Assembly: GCA_902785365.1 (NCBI GenBank)
Contig: CACZYC010000007.1
Coordinates: 1 to 64,000 of the forward strand
Direction of reading: 5' to 3'
Length of the DNA stretch: 64,000 bases
Source of the DNA: an uncultured Ruminococcus sp.
GTDB taxonomy: Bacteria; Bacillota; Clostridia; Oscillospirales; Acutalibacteraceae
Below the pieces are notes generated by a model. It searched no databases. It was not told the DNA's origin and saw nothing but the letters and a program-made list of their open reading frames with translations. Shown here in pieces: positions 25,427-33,749 of this stretch. Positions within the stretch are counted from its first letter, which is position 1; each line of letters starts with the position of its first letter. The translations under genes and the position numbers were made by a program.

Positions 25427-26345
25427 GGATATAGCTGAGATTTTAAAACAGAATAATAATTTTGAAATCCTGACTCACAACTATCCCGACGGTGACTGTC
25501 TCGGTTCGGGTTTCGGGCTTTGCCTGGCGCTCAGACAAATCGGCAAAAACGCCAACGTCATCACAACCGATTTGCCCAAAAGCTTTGATTATATTACCGA
25601 AAAGGTTGCAAATCAGAGCTTTGAGCCTGCATACATTGTTTCCGTAGATGTTGCGGACGAAAAACTGCTCGGTAAAAACGAGGAGAAATACAAGGGCAGA
25701 ATTGACCTTTGTATCGACCATCACGCCTCAAATACCATTGAGGCGAAGTATCGTTATGTGGATCCCGAGTCGGCAGCGGCAGGCGAGATAATCTATGAAG
25801 TTATCAAGGAGCTCGGCGCGGAGATAACCGTCGATATAGCCAACTGCCTTTACACCGCGGTTTCAACTGATACAGGTTGTTTTCGTTATGCAAACACAAC
25901 TTCACGAACACTCCGAATTGCGTCGGATTTGCTCGACCTGGGGTGTGACAGCGCGTATATAAACAAGGTTATGTTTGAAACAAAGTCAAAGCGCAGAATA
26001 GAGCTCGAAAGAGATATCCTCGACAAAATGATTTTCTGCGCTGACGATAAATGCGCTATAATTTATACAACCTGCGAGATGGTTGAGGGAATGGGCGATG
26101 ACGAAACCGAAGGTATCGCCTCTATTCCGCGCCAGATTGAGGGCGTTAAGCTCGGTATTACAATCAGAGAAAAGCAGGGCGGAGAGTATAAGGTGTCAGC
26201 GCGTACAACCGAAGATGTTGACGCTTGCGCGTTTTGCGCTCAGTTCGGCGGCGGCGGGCATGTTGCCGCGGCGGGATGTACGATAAAAGGCACGCTTGAA
26301 GGCACCATTGCAAAGCTTAAAGAAGCGGCGGAAAAAACGTTATGA
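25416..26345 (+). CDS. nrnA: DHH-family phosphoesterase, NrnA-like (nanoRNase/pAp phosphatase)
   Basis: 309 residues from ATG 25416, chosen because GTGAGG ends 6 nt upstream; GTG 25404 and ATG 25410 are in frame but too close to or within that site. DHH motifs: HNYPDGDCLGSG, VDVAD and the CIDHHASN metal-binding core; DHHA1 domain ends in FGGGGHVAAAGC. Members degrade 2-5-nt RNA and dephosphorylate 3'-phosphoadenosine 5'-phosphate. Located between rbfA and truB, as in many Firmicutes. Confidence 0.88.
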   Translation: MTIKDIAEILKQNNNFEILTHNYPDGDCLGSGFGLCLALRQIGKNANVITTDLPKSFDYITEKVANQSFEPAYIVSVDVADEKLLGKNEEKYKGRIDLCIDHHASNTIEAKYRYVDPESAAAGEIIYEVIKELGAEITVDIANCLYTAVSTDTGCFRYANTTSRTLRIASDLLDLGCDSAYINKVMFETKSKRRIELERDILDKMIFCADDKCAIIYTTCEMVEGMGDDETEGIASIPRQIEGVKLGITIREKQGGEYKVSARTTEDVDACAFCAQFGGGGHVAAAGCTIKGTLEGTIAKLKEAAEKTL

Positions 26346-27229
26346 ACGGCGTTTTGGTTGTAGATAAGCCGCAGGAGTTCACCTCGTTTGACATAGTCGC
26401 TGTAGTTAGAAAATTCAGCGGTCAGAAAAAAATCGGACATACGGGCACACTTGACCCCAACGCAACCGGTGTGCTGCCGTTGCTTTTGGGTAACGCTACA
26501 AAGGCGCAGGACATTGTGCCTAACCACGACAAGGAATATCTCGCGGAGTTCAAGCTCGGTGTTACTACCGACACTCTGGATATTTGGGGACAGGTTAAGA
26601 GTGAGACCGAAAGCGCCGTAAAGCAAAGCGAAATCGAGGAAATAATAGGTAAATTCATAGGCGAGATTACACAAATCCCGCCTATGTTTTCGGCTGTTTC
26701 CGTTAACGGTCAGAGGCTCTACGATTTAGCCCGCCAAGGAATAGAGGTTGAGCGCAAGCCGCGGAATGTTACAGTGTATGAGCTGGAGCTTTTGAGCTTT
26801 GACGAGCAGAGCCAAAGCGGAACTCTGAGGGTAAAGTGCTCCAAGGGTACATATATCCGAACGCTGATTGACGATATCGGCGCCGAGCTTAAAGTCGGAG
26901 CGGTTATGACCGCGCTCAGACGCACTATGGCGTGCGGCTTTGAGATTGAAAAGGCGCTTAAGCTGGACGAAATAAAAGAGCTCCCGAAAGAGGAGCTGGA
27001 AAATAAACTTATGAGTACAGAGAGCCTGTTTTATACTTACCCCGAGCTCTATGTGACCGACGCTCAGGCAACAAGATTTCATAACGGCGGAGCGCTGGAT
27101 ATTCAGCGCACCATGCTCGCCGGTAAAGACCTGCCCGACGGTTCAGTTTTCAGAGTAAAGGGACTAAAAAAGTTTTTGGGGCTTGGTATCATTAAAGACA
27201 ATTCAATAAAGGTGTATAAACACTTTTAA
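26342..27229 (+). CDS. truB: tRNA pseudouridine-55 synthase
   Basis: 295 residues. Makes pseudouridine 55 in the T loop of tRNAs. The catalytic Asp38 lies in GHTGTLDPNATGVLP; further motifs are KEYLAEFKLGVTTDTLD, PPMFSAVSVNGQRLYDLAR and CSKGTYIRTLIDDIG. ATGA overlap with nrnA. It is the last gene of the operon; the usual neighbour ribF is not present here. Confidence 0.94.
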   Translation: MNGVLVVDKPQEFTSFDIVAVVRKFSGQKKIGHTGTLDPNATGVLPLLLGNATKAQDIVPNHDKEYLAEFKLGVTTDTLDIWGQVKSETESAVKQSEIEEIIGKFIGEITQIPPMFSAVSVNGQRLYDLARQGIEVERKPRNVTVYELELLSFDEQSQSGTLRVKCSKGTYIRTLIDDIGAELKVGAVMTALRRTMACGFEIEKALKLDEIKELPKEELENKLMSTESLFYTYPELYVTDAQATRFHNGGALDIQRTMLAGKDLPDGSVFRVKGLKKFLGLGIIKDNSIKVYKHF

Positions 27230-27233
27230 AACA

Positions 27234-27262
27234 AAACGGCTGTCAATCGACAGCCGTTTATT
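27234..27262. terminator. bidirectional terminator between truB and the YfhO gene
   Basis: An 11 bp perfect stem (AAACGGCTGTC with GACAGCCGTTT, loop AATC) serves the rightward rimP-truB operon and the leftward YfhO gene that ends at 27271. Confidence 0.85.
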
Positions 27263-27270
27263 TTATACAC

Positions 27271-30246
27271 TTATAGTATTGTATACGCTTTTTCTGTTCG
27301 CTCTGGGAGCTTGTCTTGAAGCTTTTTGGGTAGTTTCTTTTTACGCCACAAGAACAGGAATAAGGTATAAAGCACGAACAGCAACAGAGCGAATCCGCTG
27401 ATGATAGCGCCTTTGATGAAGCCCTTGGGAATGTACTTGAGCTCAATCTTGTGCTCGCCTTTGGTCAGCTTGAACGCTAACATAGCGTTCGCGACAGGAG
27501 TGACTTCAACTTTCTGTCCATCCACATACGCCTGCCAGCCCTCGTTGTCGCTCGCGAACACTTTGCCGACAAGTTTTTCGTCTTTTGTCTTGCCCGCTTC
27601 GTAGGGGATGGAAGTGTAAAACAAGCCGTCCTTTTTGACGTTAATTGTACCCTCCATAGATGAGCCCGTAAGCTTTGTGGTGCTCATATTGGTTCCTTTA
27701 AGACGGTCATATCCTTCGTTGAACACTTCGTCGTTAAAGTAATTTACATAAATATTGGCGTTACCGTTGGCGTTCTGCTTGAGTTCGCAGTGAAGTGATA
27801 TCGTATCGCCTTTTTTATAATATCCGATTGACATTATATAGGGGCGCTTGATATAGAAGCTGCTTGTGCCGTCACGGAGCTGACCGTTCTTGTAAACTGA
27901 CAGGTTCTCGCCGTCGGTGATACGCGTGTACGCGTAATAATAACCGGATTTAGGCGCTTTATAGTTCCAGTGCAGGTGAGGTGTAACCGTGCCGTCAACT
28001 GTTGAGAAGTTATAGTTGCCGTACGCCCCCTCATATGGGAGAGTAACCTGGAATTTTGAGAACTCAGTGTGCGACTGTGTCGGATTTACGACGCGTTCAT
28101 ATACATTTTTGTCAATGCCTGTGGCGAGTTTGAAGAACGTGTTCTGGTTATCAAACGGGTTGTATGAATCCTCGGCTTCCTGACCGTAATACGCGAGTAA
28201 GCTGGAATCAGTCATAAAGCCCATGGGAATATAAGCTTTGTTTTTCAGAAGTCTAACATTGCCCGAAGTTGTCACTGTGGAAAGATACGGAGCGTTGTTT
28301 ATGTTACCGTCACGAGCGATGATATACTTCAGATTCATAAACAGGTTGGTGACGGGAGAGCTTTCGGCGTAAGTGTATCTGTTGCCTGAGAGCCAGCCCA
28401 TAAGACCGAAGTTTTCAGCGAACTTTGTGATGCTCTCATTTGTCATAGAGTTAAACATTGATACGCCGTTAAACTTGTTCAGAGCTGTGTCACAAAGAGT
28501 TTGTGTGCTTGTAAACTCCGCACGCCACATTTCAGGGGTGTCCTTTTCCTGCTCTTTCATATATTCGACAACTTCAGCGGTGTTCTGTCCGGCGCGAGGA
28601 TAGTCAAAAGTGCTTGTAGTCTTTGTGGTACTAACTCCGATATACGCCGTAACACTGCCCTGGAGAACTATTAGCACAGCGAATATTGCTGTCATAACAG
28701 CTTTGTTTATTATATACGTGGAGTAGAGCAGCAGCAGGGTTATGATGATACCCGCGAGAATGGCCGAGTACAGAACAATTCTTATTTTGATTGTGTTCGG
28801 GGCTGTGCCCATATCGTAGTCAGGGTTAAGATCATACGAAAGCAGGAACAGTCCAACTGTCAGCAAGGCTGCCAGAATGATATCCAGTACACCTGTTTTG
28901 TGGATGATATGGAATGTTCTGAACGCCATTACCACAATAACAAAACTAATCAGATAGCTGAATCTGAATGGAATCATATTTGTAAAGTGGAATCCGTGCC
29001 ACATATAGTCAAGCTGACGGATAACACAACTCAGCCCGAGGAAAATAAGGAGACCGCCGCAGAATAACTTTTCACGAAGCTTGACTTTGCGGTTGACAAA
29101 GAACAGCAGAGCCATAACGAGAGCGAGCATACCGCAGGCGATATTCGGAGCTCCCGTGGATTCCACGGTGTTAGGCTGAATAAACGAAAGAGAATTTGCG
29201 TAAACGTGTCGCAAGCCGTCCAGCGTTTTAAACAGAGCGTCCCAGAAGGAAGTAAACGTGGTTGTCAGTTCGGGGAAGTTCAGCCCGTAGTTGGCGGGGA
29301 AGGTACTTCCCGCGGCGTGGGTGTTCTGAAGACCGAAGAAAGCGGGAAGCATGAGGAAGGTTGTCAGCATTAATGAAACACCCGAGCAAATTATTACTCT
29401 CAATAAATTCCTGAATAAGACCTTGAAGCCTTTAAACTCTATAATGCTGTATCCGATGAAGCACAATACCATAAACACGCAGGTAAACAGTCCGATGTAG
29501 TAATTGGAAAGTATAGAAACCGCGAGAGCGATGATATATGTGCGATACTTTCTTTCGCGCATCAAGGCAACAAGCCCCATTGTAACGAGAGGCGTCAGCG
29601 CCGCTGTATCGAGCCAGATATAACACCAGTAATATCCCATAAAGAACGCGCTGAGCGCGAAGCATGTGCCGAAAATAACCAGAGAAATATCATTGCGCTT
29701 GAATACGTAACGTGAAAAAATAGCAAAAAATCCGCCCGCGCAGCCGATTCGTACTGCTACTGTGAACGTAAGGTACATGTTGAGTACCGCGACATCATTG
29801 TAGTTGAAAAGCTTGGACGGGAGCAGAACAGTCAGGAAGTTGAGAGGACTCGCGAGGTAATATGACATAAGTGATAAGTAATTTGTACCTCCGCCCTGTG
29901 TCCATGACCAGAACAGGGACTCGCCGTGTTTGAGCTTGTCCTGGTAGTCAACTAAAAACGGGAAGTATTGATGCCACAAATCTGTGACAAGAATCTGCTG
30001 GTCGCCGAAAGGCTGACATTTATGGAAGGCATACGCCAGATACATCAGCAGGAACGGAATGATAAAAGCGAGAACGATATAAAGGTTGTTGTTTAAAAAG
30101 CCTTTTTTCTTTATCATTACGGGTTCGTTCTCGACAGACAGAAACTCAAATCTGCTGGTGTCGCGTTTTGCTTTTCGCACATCCATCGACGTCATATTTT
30201 TTCGGGATTGAGTCGAGGGATTTTTTTTAGTCTTGTTTTTTGCCAT
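27271..30246 (-). CDS. YfhO-family integral membrane protein (GT-C-like)
   Basis: 991 residues. A cytoplasmic basic N-terminus is followed by about 12-13 membrane helices (from about 55 to 560), a large extracytoplasmic domain (about 570-945) and a final helix (about 950-970) with a basic tail. Segments such as QQILVTDLWHQYFPFLVDY, GESLFWSWTQGGGTNYLSLMSYYLASPLN and DNEGWQAYVDGQKV are typical of YfhO, a family proposed to transfer lipid-linked sugars onto wall polymers. AAGGAG lies 9 nt before the ATG. It is divergent from a GtrA-like gene, which fits a shared role in undecaprenyl-linked sugar use (inference). Confidence 0.82.
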   Translation of the reverse strand: MAKNKTKKNPSTQSRKNMTSMDVRKAKRDTSRFEFLSVENEPVMIKKKGFLNNNLYIVLAFIIPFLLMYLAYAFHKCQPFGDQQILVTDLWHQYFPFLVDYQDKLKHGESLFWSWTQGGGTNYLSLMSYYLASPLNFLTVLLPSKLFNYNDVAVLNMYLTFTVAVRIGCAGGFFAIFSRYVFKRNDISLVIFGTCFALSAFFMGYYWCYIWLDTAALTPLVTMGLVALMRERKYRTYIIALAVSILSNYYIGLFTCVFMVLCFIGYSIIEFKGFKVLFRNLLRVIICSGVSLMLTTFLMLPAFFGLQNTHAAGSTFPANYGLNFPELTTTFTSFWDALFKTLDGLRHVYANSLSFIQPNTVESTGAPNIACGMLALVMALLFFVNRKVKLREKLFCGGLLIFLGLSCVIRQLDYMWHGFHFTNMIPFRFSYLISFVIVVMAFRTFHIIHKTGVLDIILAALLTVGLFLLSYDLNPDYDMGTAPNTIKIRIVLYSAILAGIIITLLLLYSTYIINKAVMTAIFAVLIVLQGSVTAYIGVSTTKTTSTFDYPRAGQNTAEVVEYMKEQEKDTPEMWRAEFTSTQTLCDTALNKFNGVSMFNSMTNESITKFAENFGLMGWLSGNRYTYAESSPVTNLFMNLKYIIARDGNINNAPYLSTVTTSGNVRLLKNKAYIPMGFMTDSSLLAYYGQEAEDSYNPFDNQNTFFKLATGIDKNVYERVVNPTQSHTEFSKFQVTLPYEGAYGNYNFSTVDGTVTPHLHWNYKAPKSGYYYAYTRITDGENLSVYKNGQLRDGTSSFYIKRPYIMSIGYYKKGDTISLHCELKQNANGNANIYVNYFNDEVFNEGYDRLKGTNMSTTKLTGSSMEGTINVKKDGLFYTSIPYEAGKTKDEKLVGKVFASDNEGWQAYVDGQKVEVTPVANAMLAFKLTKGEHKIELKYIPKGFIKGAIISGFALLLFVLYTLFLFLWRKKKLPKKLQDKLPERTEKAYTIL

Positions 30247-30275
30247 TTGATAAAACTCCTTGCAAAAAATTCCAC

Positions 30276-30303
30276 ATTATATAATAACATATATTTTTGT
30301 AAA
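30276..30303 (-). promoter_or_regulatory. promoter of the YfhO gene
   Basis: Minus strand: -35 TTTACA (30298-30303), 16 bp spacer, -10 TATAAT (30276-30281). Confidence 0.65.
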
Positions 30304-30329
30304 GGTCTAGTTTTATTTACATTTTTATA

Positions 30330-30358
30330 TGGACTTTTTCGTGTATAATTGGTATAAT
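30330..30358 (+). promoter_or_regulatory. promoter of the GtrA-like gene
   Basis: -35 TGGACT (30330-30335), 17 bp spacer, extended -10 TGGTATAAT (hexamer 30353-30358), 20 bp before the start codon. Confidence 0.65.
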
Positions 30359-30378
30359 CATCTTTGGAAGTGATAAAA

Positions 30379-30846
30379 ATGAAAGAATCCATAAAAAAGT
30401 TTTTTGATATTAAATTCTGGAAATTCCTTTTGGTCGGCGTAATAAACACCGCTGTCGGCGAAGGAGTGGTGTTGCTGTGCCTGCATCTGATAGGTTGGAA
30501 GAACTTCGTGTGGGGCGCGGGAGCCGCCGCGGTCGCGGGTACTGTTATCGGAAGTATTGTCAGTTACTTTTTAAACAAATACTTTACTTTCCAGAACAAA
30601 GAAAAAGGCTTCAAGCCAATGCTGCGCTTTACGCTGAATATTGTGGTTTGTTTGCTCATAAGAGTTATCGCCGCAACTGCGGTCAGCGAGCTATGCAAAG
30701 CGTTGTCGCTTTCAATGTTCGGAATGGACGTCAATTCCTTCGCGGGAAATATGGGCTGGGCAGTCGGCGCGTGCGTATTTGTAGCGTGCAACTACATCGG
30801 TCAGCGTTTCTTCGCCTTTAAGGAAAAGGAAGAGCCCGAACAATAA
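30379..30846 (+). CDS. GtrA-family membrane protein
   Basis: 155 residues from ATG 30379 (GGAAGTGAT upstream; the longer TTG frame is not needed). Four membrane helices and the family pattern FWKFLLVGVINTAVG near the start, SYFLNKYFTF between helices 2 and 3, and NYIGQRFFAFK at the end. GtrA-like proteins are thought to flip undecaprenyl-phosphate-linked sugars across the membrane. The divergent YfhO protein is a plausible user of such a lipid-linked sugar. Confidence 0.83.
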   Translation: MKESIKKFFDIKFWKFLLVGVINTAVGEGVVLLCLHLIGWKNFVWGAGAAAVAGTVIGSIVSYFLNKYFTFQNKEKGFKPMLRFTLNIVVCLLIRVIAATAVSELCKALSLSMFGMDVNSFAGNMGWAVGACVFVACNYIGQRFFAFKEKEEPEQ

Positions 30847-30878
30847 ACCATTAACAAATGAATTCTGTGACAAAATTA

Positions 30879-30908
30879 TCCCACGCGAAATTATCGCGTG
30901 GGATTTTT
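30879..30908 (+). terminator. terminator of the GtrA-like gene
   Basis: A 10 bp stem (TCCCACGCGA with TCGCGTGGGA, loop AATTA) followed by TTTTT. Confidence 0.85.
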
Positions 30909-30923
30909 AATAGAAAGAAGCTA

Positions 30924-30952
30924 TTGAAATAAACGAACATTTGTGTTATCAT
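30924..30952 (+). promoter_or_regulatory. promoter of the small hydrophobic peptide gene
   Basis: -35 TTGAAA (30924-30929), 17 bp spacer, extended -10 TGTTATCAT (hexamer 30947-30952). The predicted transcript has an untranslated leader of about 105 nt. Confidence 0.7.
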
Positions 30953-31065
30953 ATAATACAAGGAGTTGTCCGAACACATAACGGAAGCGGTTAGCCCTCC
31001 GCCAAGGTACTGATAACCTTGTTTACATAGAACCCAATAGGGAATATGTATTAGGAGGGATTGTT

Positions 31066-31131
31066 ATGTATGAAATTATTCTATACTTAACAATTATTCT
31101 CTTAATTGTTTTGACTAACAAAGAGAAATAA
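31066..31131 (+). CDS. 21-residue hydrophobic peptide (type I toxin-like)
   Basis: The frame encodes MYEIILYLTIILLIVLTNKEK: an acidic residue near the start, one hydrophobic helix of about 14 residues, then a charged tail. AGGAGGG lies 6 nt upstream of the ATG, an excellent ribosome site. The long leader contains a CAAGGT/ACCTTG hairpin (31003-31021). The stop codon is inside the stem of a bidirectional terminator, and a promoter on the opposite strand points at the gene. Small size, single helix, long structured leader and convergent antisense promoter are hallmarks of type I toxins such as Fst and TxpA. I do not recognise the exact family. Confidence 0.65.
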   Translation: MYEIILYLTIILLIVLTNKEK

Positions 31132-31159
31132 CCGCCCTGGACCATAGGACGGTTATTTT
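31127..31159. terminator. bidirectional terminator shared by peptide mRNA and antisense RNA
   Basis: A 12-position stem with one mismatch (AATAACCG-C-CCT with AGG-A-CGGTTATT, loop GGACCAT), then TTTT on the plus strand and TTCTCTTT on the minus strand. Confidence 0.8.
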
Positions 31160-31212
31160 GTAAATAACTCATAATATGGGCTAACCGTTTCGCTCGGTCA
31201 ACTCCGTTTTCT
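31127..31212 (-). ncRNA. candidate antisense antitoxin RNA
   Basis: From the strong minus-strand promoter at 31219-31246 an RNA would start near 31212 and end at the shared terminator, about 85 nt. No gene on that strand could use it. It overlaps the 3' end of the peptide mRNA, including the terminator stem. Extent and function are inferred from promoter and terminator positions. Confidence 0.5.
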
Positions 31213-31218
31213 ATAATT

Positions 31219-31246
31219 ATTATAGCATAAAGAGAAGAAAAGTCAA
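31219..31246 (-). promoter_or_regulatory. antisense promoter facing the peptide gene
   Basis: Minus strand: -35 TTGACT (31241-31246), 16 bp spacer, extended -10 TGCTATAAT (hexamer 31219-31224). It is closer to consensus than the peptide promoter, as expected for an antitoxin RNA. Confidence 0.72.
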
Positions 31247-31291
31247 TATACAAGAGGCAGCGTTTCTGATTATTAATACTGACAACTGTTT

Positions 31292-32962
31292 TTATTTCGG
31301 CATTTCGGTGATGATTTCGTTTACTGTCTTTCCGGGCGGAATCATTGGCAGAACGTTAGCGTCGGGGCTGATGATACAGTCGATTACAACGGGGCCGCCT
31401 AGACCGATAGCTTTTTCGAATACATCGTCAATGTCCTCGGTCTTGTCGAGTCTGAACGCGGGGATACCAAATCCCTGAGCAACCTTTACAAAGTCGGTTT
31501 TGCGCTTGGGGTCGGTCTGGGAGAAACGATTTCCGTAGAAGAGCTTCTGCCACTGTCTTACCATGCCGAGAACTCCGTTGTTAAATATTACGACTACAAC
31601 AGGCAAATTGTAAGACTTGAGCGTTACCAGCTCGTTTAAGTTCATATGGAAGCTGCCGTCGCCCGTTACAAGGAAAACTCTTTTGCCGGGGCAGCCGCAC
31701 TGGGCGCCGATAGCCGCGCCGAGTCCGAAGCCCATTGTACCCATACCGCCCGAGGTGAGCAGTGTTCGGGGACGTTCAATCTCGGAGAACTGAGCAACCC
31801 ACATCTGATGCTGTCCGACATCTGTGGAAATGATGTCCTCGGGACGTTTAACCTCGTTGATTTTCAGGAGAACATCAAGCGCTGACATATAGTCAAGCTT
31901 TTCTCTCGGAGCCTGATGCTCGCCTTTCCAGATTTCAAGCTGAACAAGCCATTGGGTGTGGCTCTGCTTTTCTACATAATTGTTTAAAATACTGAGAACC
32001 GATTTTATATCGCCGACGATGTGGTTGTCGGTTTTAACATTCTTGTCGATTTCATTTTCGTCAATGTCGATGTGAATGATGTTAGCCTGATTACCGAACT
32101 TATTGGGGTTACCCGCTACACGGTCGGAGAATCTCGCTCCGCAGGCTATGATCAGGTCGCACTTTTCGGTAGCCATACCCGTAGCGTAGGTTCCGTGCAT
32201 ACCGAGGTTGCCCATATTGAGTCTGTGGGTTGCGGGAATACAGCCCAAGCCCATAAGTGAGCAGCACACGGGAGAGTCAATCTTTTCGGCAAACTCAAGA
32301 AGCTCCTGTGAGGCGTCCGCGCTTATTACGCCGCCGCCCGCGTAAATGATAGGATGTTTTGCCTGGTTGATGAGCTCAACCGCTTTGGTAATATCCTCCG
32401 CGCTGGTTACCTCGGCGGGGACTCTCGTCGGCGGAGTGACATACTTATAATCCGTTATCTGAGCGGTAATATCCTTGGGAACATCTATGAGAACAGGGCC
32501 TTTCCTGCCGTCCTGAGCCAGCGCGAATGCTGTACGGATAGCGGGAGCCAGGTCCTCTATACGTTTAACAAGATAACAGCCCTTTGTGATAGGCTTAACA
32601 ATATCTACAATGTTGACCTCCTGGAAGCTGTCGCGACCAAGGAGATTTACGTTTACATTACCCGTGATGATAACCATGGGAATACTGTCGATGTTGGCTG
32701 TGGCGATACCTGTTACGGTATTTGTCGCGCCGGGACCCGAGGTTGTCATACAAACGCCAACCTTGCCCGTAGCTCTGGCGTAACCGTCCGCCGCGTGAGC
32801 CGCTCCCTGTTCGTGGGCGGTGAGAATATGATTAATCTTATCGCTGTATTTGTAGAGAGCGTCATAAGTGTTCAGCGCCGCGCCGCCGGGATAACCGAAA
32901 ACGGTGTCGACATTCTGTTCAATTAAGCACTCGCAAATAATCTCAGCGCCTGTAAGCTGCAT
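31292..32962 (-). CDS. ilvB: acetolactate synthase, large (catalytic) subunit
   Basis: 556 residues. Thiamine-diphosphate enzyme at the first common step of valine/leucine/isoleucine synthesis. N-terminal PYR domain with GYPGGAALNTYDAL and EQGAAHAADGYARATGKVGVC (cofactor Glu), central FAD-type domain, C-terminal PP domain with GDGSFHMNLNELVTLKSYNLPV and the metal-binding FNNGVLGMVRQWQ. Motifs favour the biosynthetic AHAS over catabolic AlsS. AAGGAAG lies 12 nt before the ATG. No small regulatory subunit (ilvN) is adjacent. leuCD lies 7 kb away on the other strand. Confidence 0.92.
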   Translation of the reverse strand: MQLTGAEIICECLIEQNVDTVFGYPGGAALNTYDALYKYSDKINHILTAHEQGAAHAADGYARATGKVGVCMTTSGPGATNTVTGIATANIDSIPMVIITGNVNVNLLGRDSFQEVNIVDIVKPITKGCYLVKRIEDLAPAIRTAFALAQDGRKGPVLIDVPKDITAQITDYKYVTPPTRVPAEVTSAEDITKAVELINQAKHPIIYAGGGVISADASQELLEFAEKIDSPVCCSLMGLGCIPATHRLNMGNLGMHGTYATGMATEKCDLIIACGARFSDRVAGNPNKFGNQANIIHIDIDENEIDKNVKTDNHIVGDIKSVLSILNNYVEKQSHTQWLVQLEIWKGEHQAPREKLDYMSALDVLLKINEVKRPEDIISTDVGQHQMWVAQFSEIERPRTLLTSGGMGTMGFGLGAAIGAQCGCPGKRVFLVTGDGSFHMNLNELVTLKSYNLPVVVVIFNNGVLGMVRQWQKLFYGNRFSQTDPKRKTDFVKVAQGFGIPAFRLDKTEDIDDVFEKAIGLGGPVVIDCIISPDANVLPMIPPGKTVNEIITEMPK

Positions 32963-33004
32963 TGTTTACTACACTTCCTTAAAGAAAATTTACATAACTA
33001 AACT

Positions 33005-33033
33005 ATTTTACTGGATTTTTCATATAATGTCAA
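33005..33033 (-). promoter_or_regulatory. promoter of ilvB
   Basis: Minus strand: -35 TTGACA (33028-33033, overlapping the mtnN stop codon), 17 bp spacer, -10 TAAAAT (33005-33010). The leader is only about 40 nt, too short for a T-box or peptide attenuator. Confidence 0.8.
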
Positions 33034-33731
33034 TATTGCAGTGTCGACAAATACTCTCTGATTACTTTTATGGAACGTTCGGCGGCTATGCGGCTGAACG
33101 CCATGAAATCCATACCCTGGTTTTTGGTGAAGTCGTCCGAGATAACTCTGAAAACACAGAAGGGAACTTTGTTTCTGTAACATACGTGTCCGACAGCTCC
33201 GCCTTCCATCTCGCAGGCGATAGCATCAAAGCGGATGTTGAGCAGGCGGCGCTTGCTTCTGCGTGAAACAAAAAGGTCGCCGGAGGCAATTCTGCCCTTG
33301 AAAGTTTTCGCTCCCTCAACATCCTTGCATATCTGGTAAAGATTGTTGACTATATCGCCGTCACAGGCAAAGAAGGTGCGGTTGCCCTCGGGCAGACTGA
33401 TCAGACCAATAGGGTCGCCGATAGCCGAAGTGTTCATATCGTGCTCGAGAACTTCGGTGGCTATAACCATATCGCAGATATTAACTTCCTCATGGGTAGC
33501 GCCTGCGACACCGCTGTTTATGATAATATCGGGGCTGAAGCGGTCAATCATTATCTGAGCGCACATAGCGGCGTTTACCTTGCCTATACCGCATTCTACG
33601 GCGACAACCTCGCAGTTGTCCAGATAACCCTTGGTAAATACCATATTGGCGTATTTGAATTCTTCAGTATCACGCATAAGCTTCTTTAATCCGTCAACCT
33701 CAATTGACATAGCGCAAATAATTCCTACCAT
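33030..33731 (-). CDS. mtnN: 5'-methylthioadenosine/S-adenosylhomocysteine nucleosidase
   Basis: 233 residues, normal length. Cleaves the glycosidic bond of methylthioadenosine and S-adenosylhomocysteine, recycling by-products of SAM use. Motifs: GIICAMSIEVDGLKK, VAVECGIGKVNAA, NSGVAGA, the substrate-binding CEMEGGAVGHVCYRN and FRVISD with the catalytic Asp. It follows rsmE after 18 bp in one operon; the SAM-dependent neighbour fits. Confidence 0.92.
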   Translation of the reverse strand: MVGIICAMSIEVDGLKKLMRDTEEFKYANMVFTKGYLDNCEVVAVECGIGKVNAAMCAQIMIDRFSPDIIINSGVAGATHEEVNICDMVIATEVLEHDMNTSAIGDPIGLISLPEGNRTFFACDGDIVNNLYQICKDVEGAKTFKGRIASGDLFVSRRSKRRLLNIRFDAIACEMEGGAVGHVCYRNKVPFCVFRVISDDFTKNQGMDFMAFSRIAAERSIKVIREYLSTLQY

Positions 33732-33749
33732 AACTTCCTCCTTGTAGCA

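Larger units (their letters stand above)
30962..31205. repeat. imperfect inverted repeat flanking the peptide gene
   Basis: The left arm (30962-30997) has GGAGTTGTCCGA near its start and CGGTTAGCCC at its end. The right arm (31178-31205), read on the opposite strand, has GGAGTTGACCGA and CGGTTAGCCC. The arms lie just inside the two converging promoters, so both RNAs would begin with nearly the same sequence. The arms differ in length by about 8 bp between the matching blocks. Confidence 0.75.

Noticed and set aside
30962-31205. Retron or insertion element suggested by the inverted repeat
   Set aside because: There is no reverse transcriptase or transposase nearby and no flanking target duplication; promoter and terminator layout fits a toxin-antitoxin locus better.
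32963-33004. Attenuator or T-box ahead of ilvB
   Set aside because: The distance from the -10 box to the start codon leaves only about 40 nt, with no hairpin or leader peptide.
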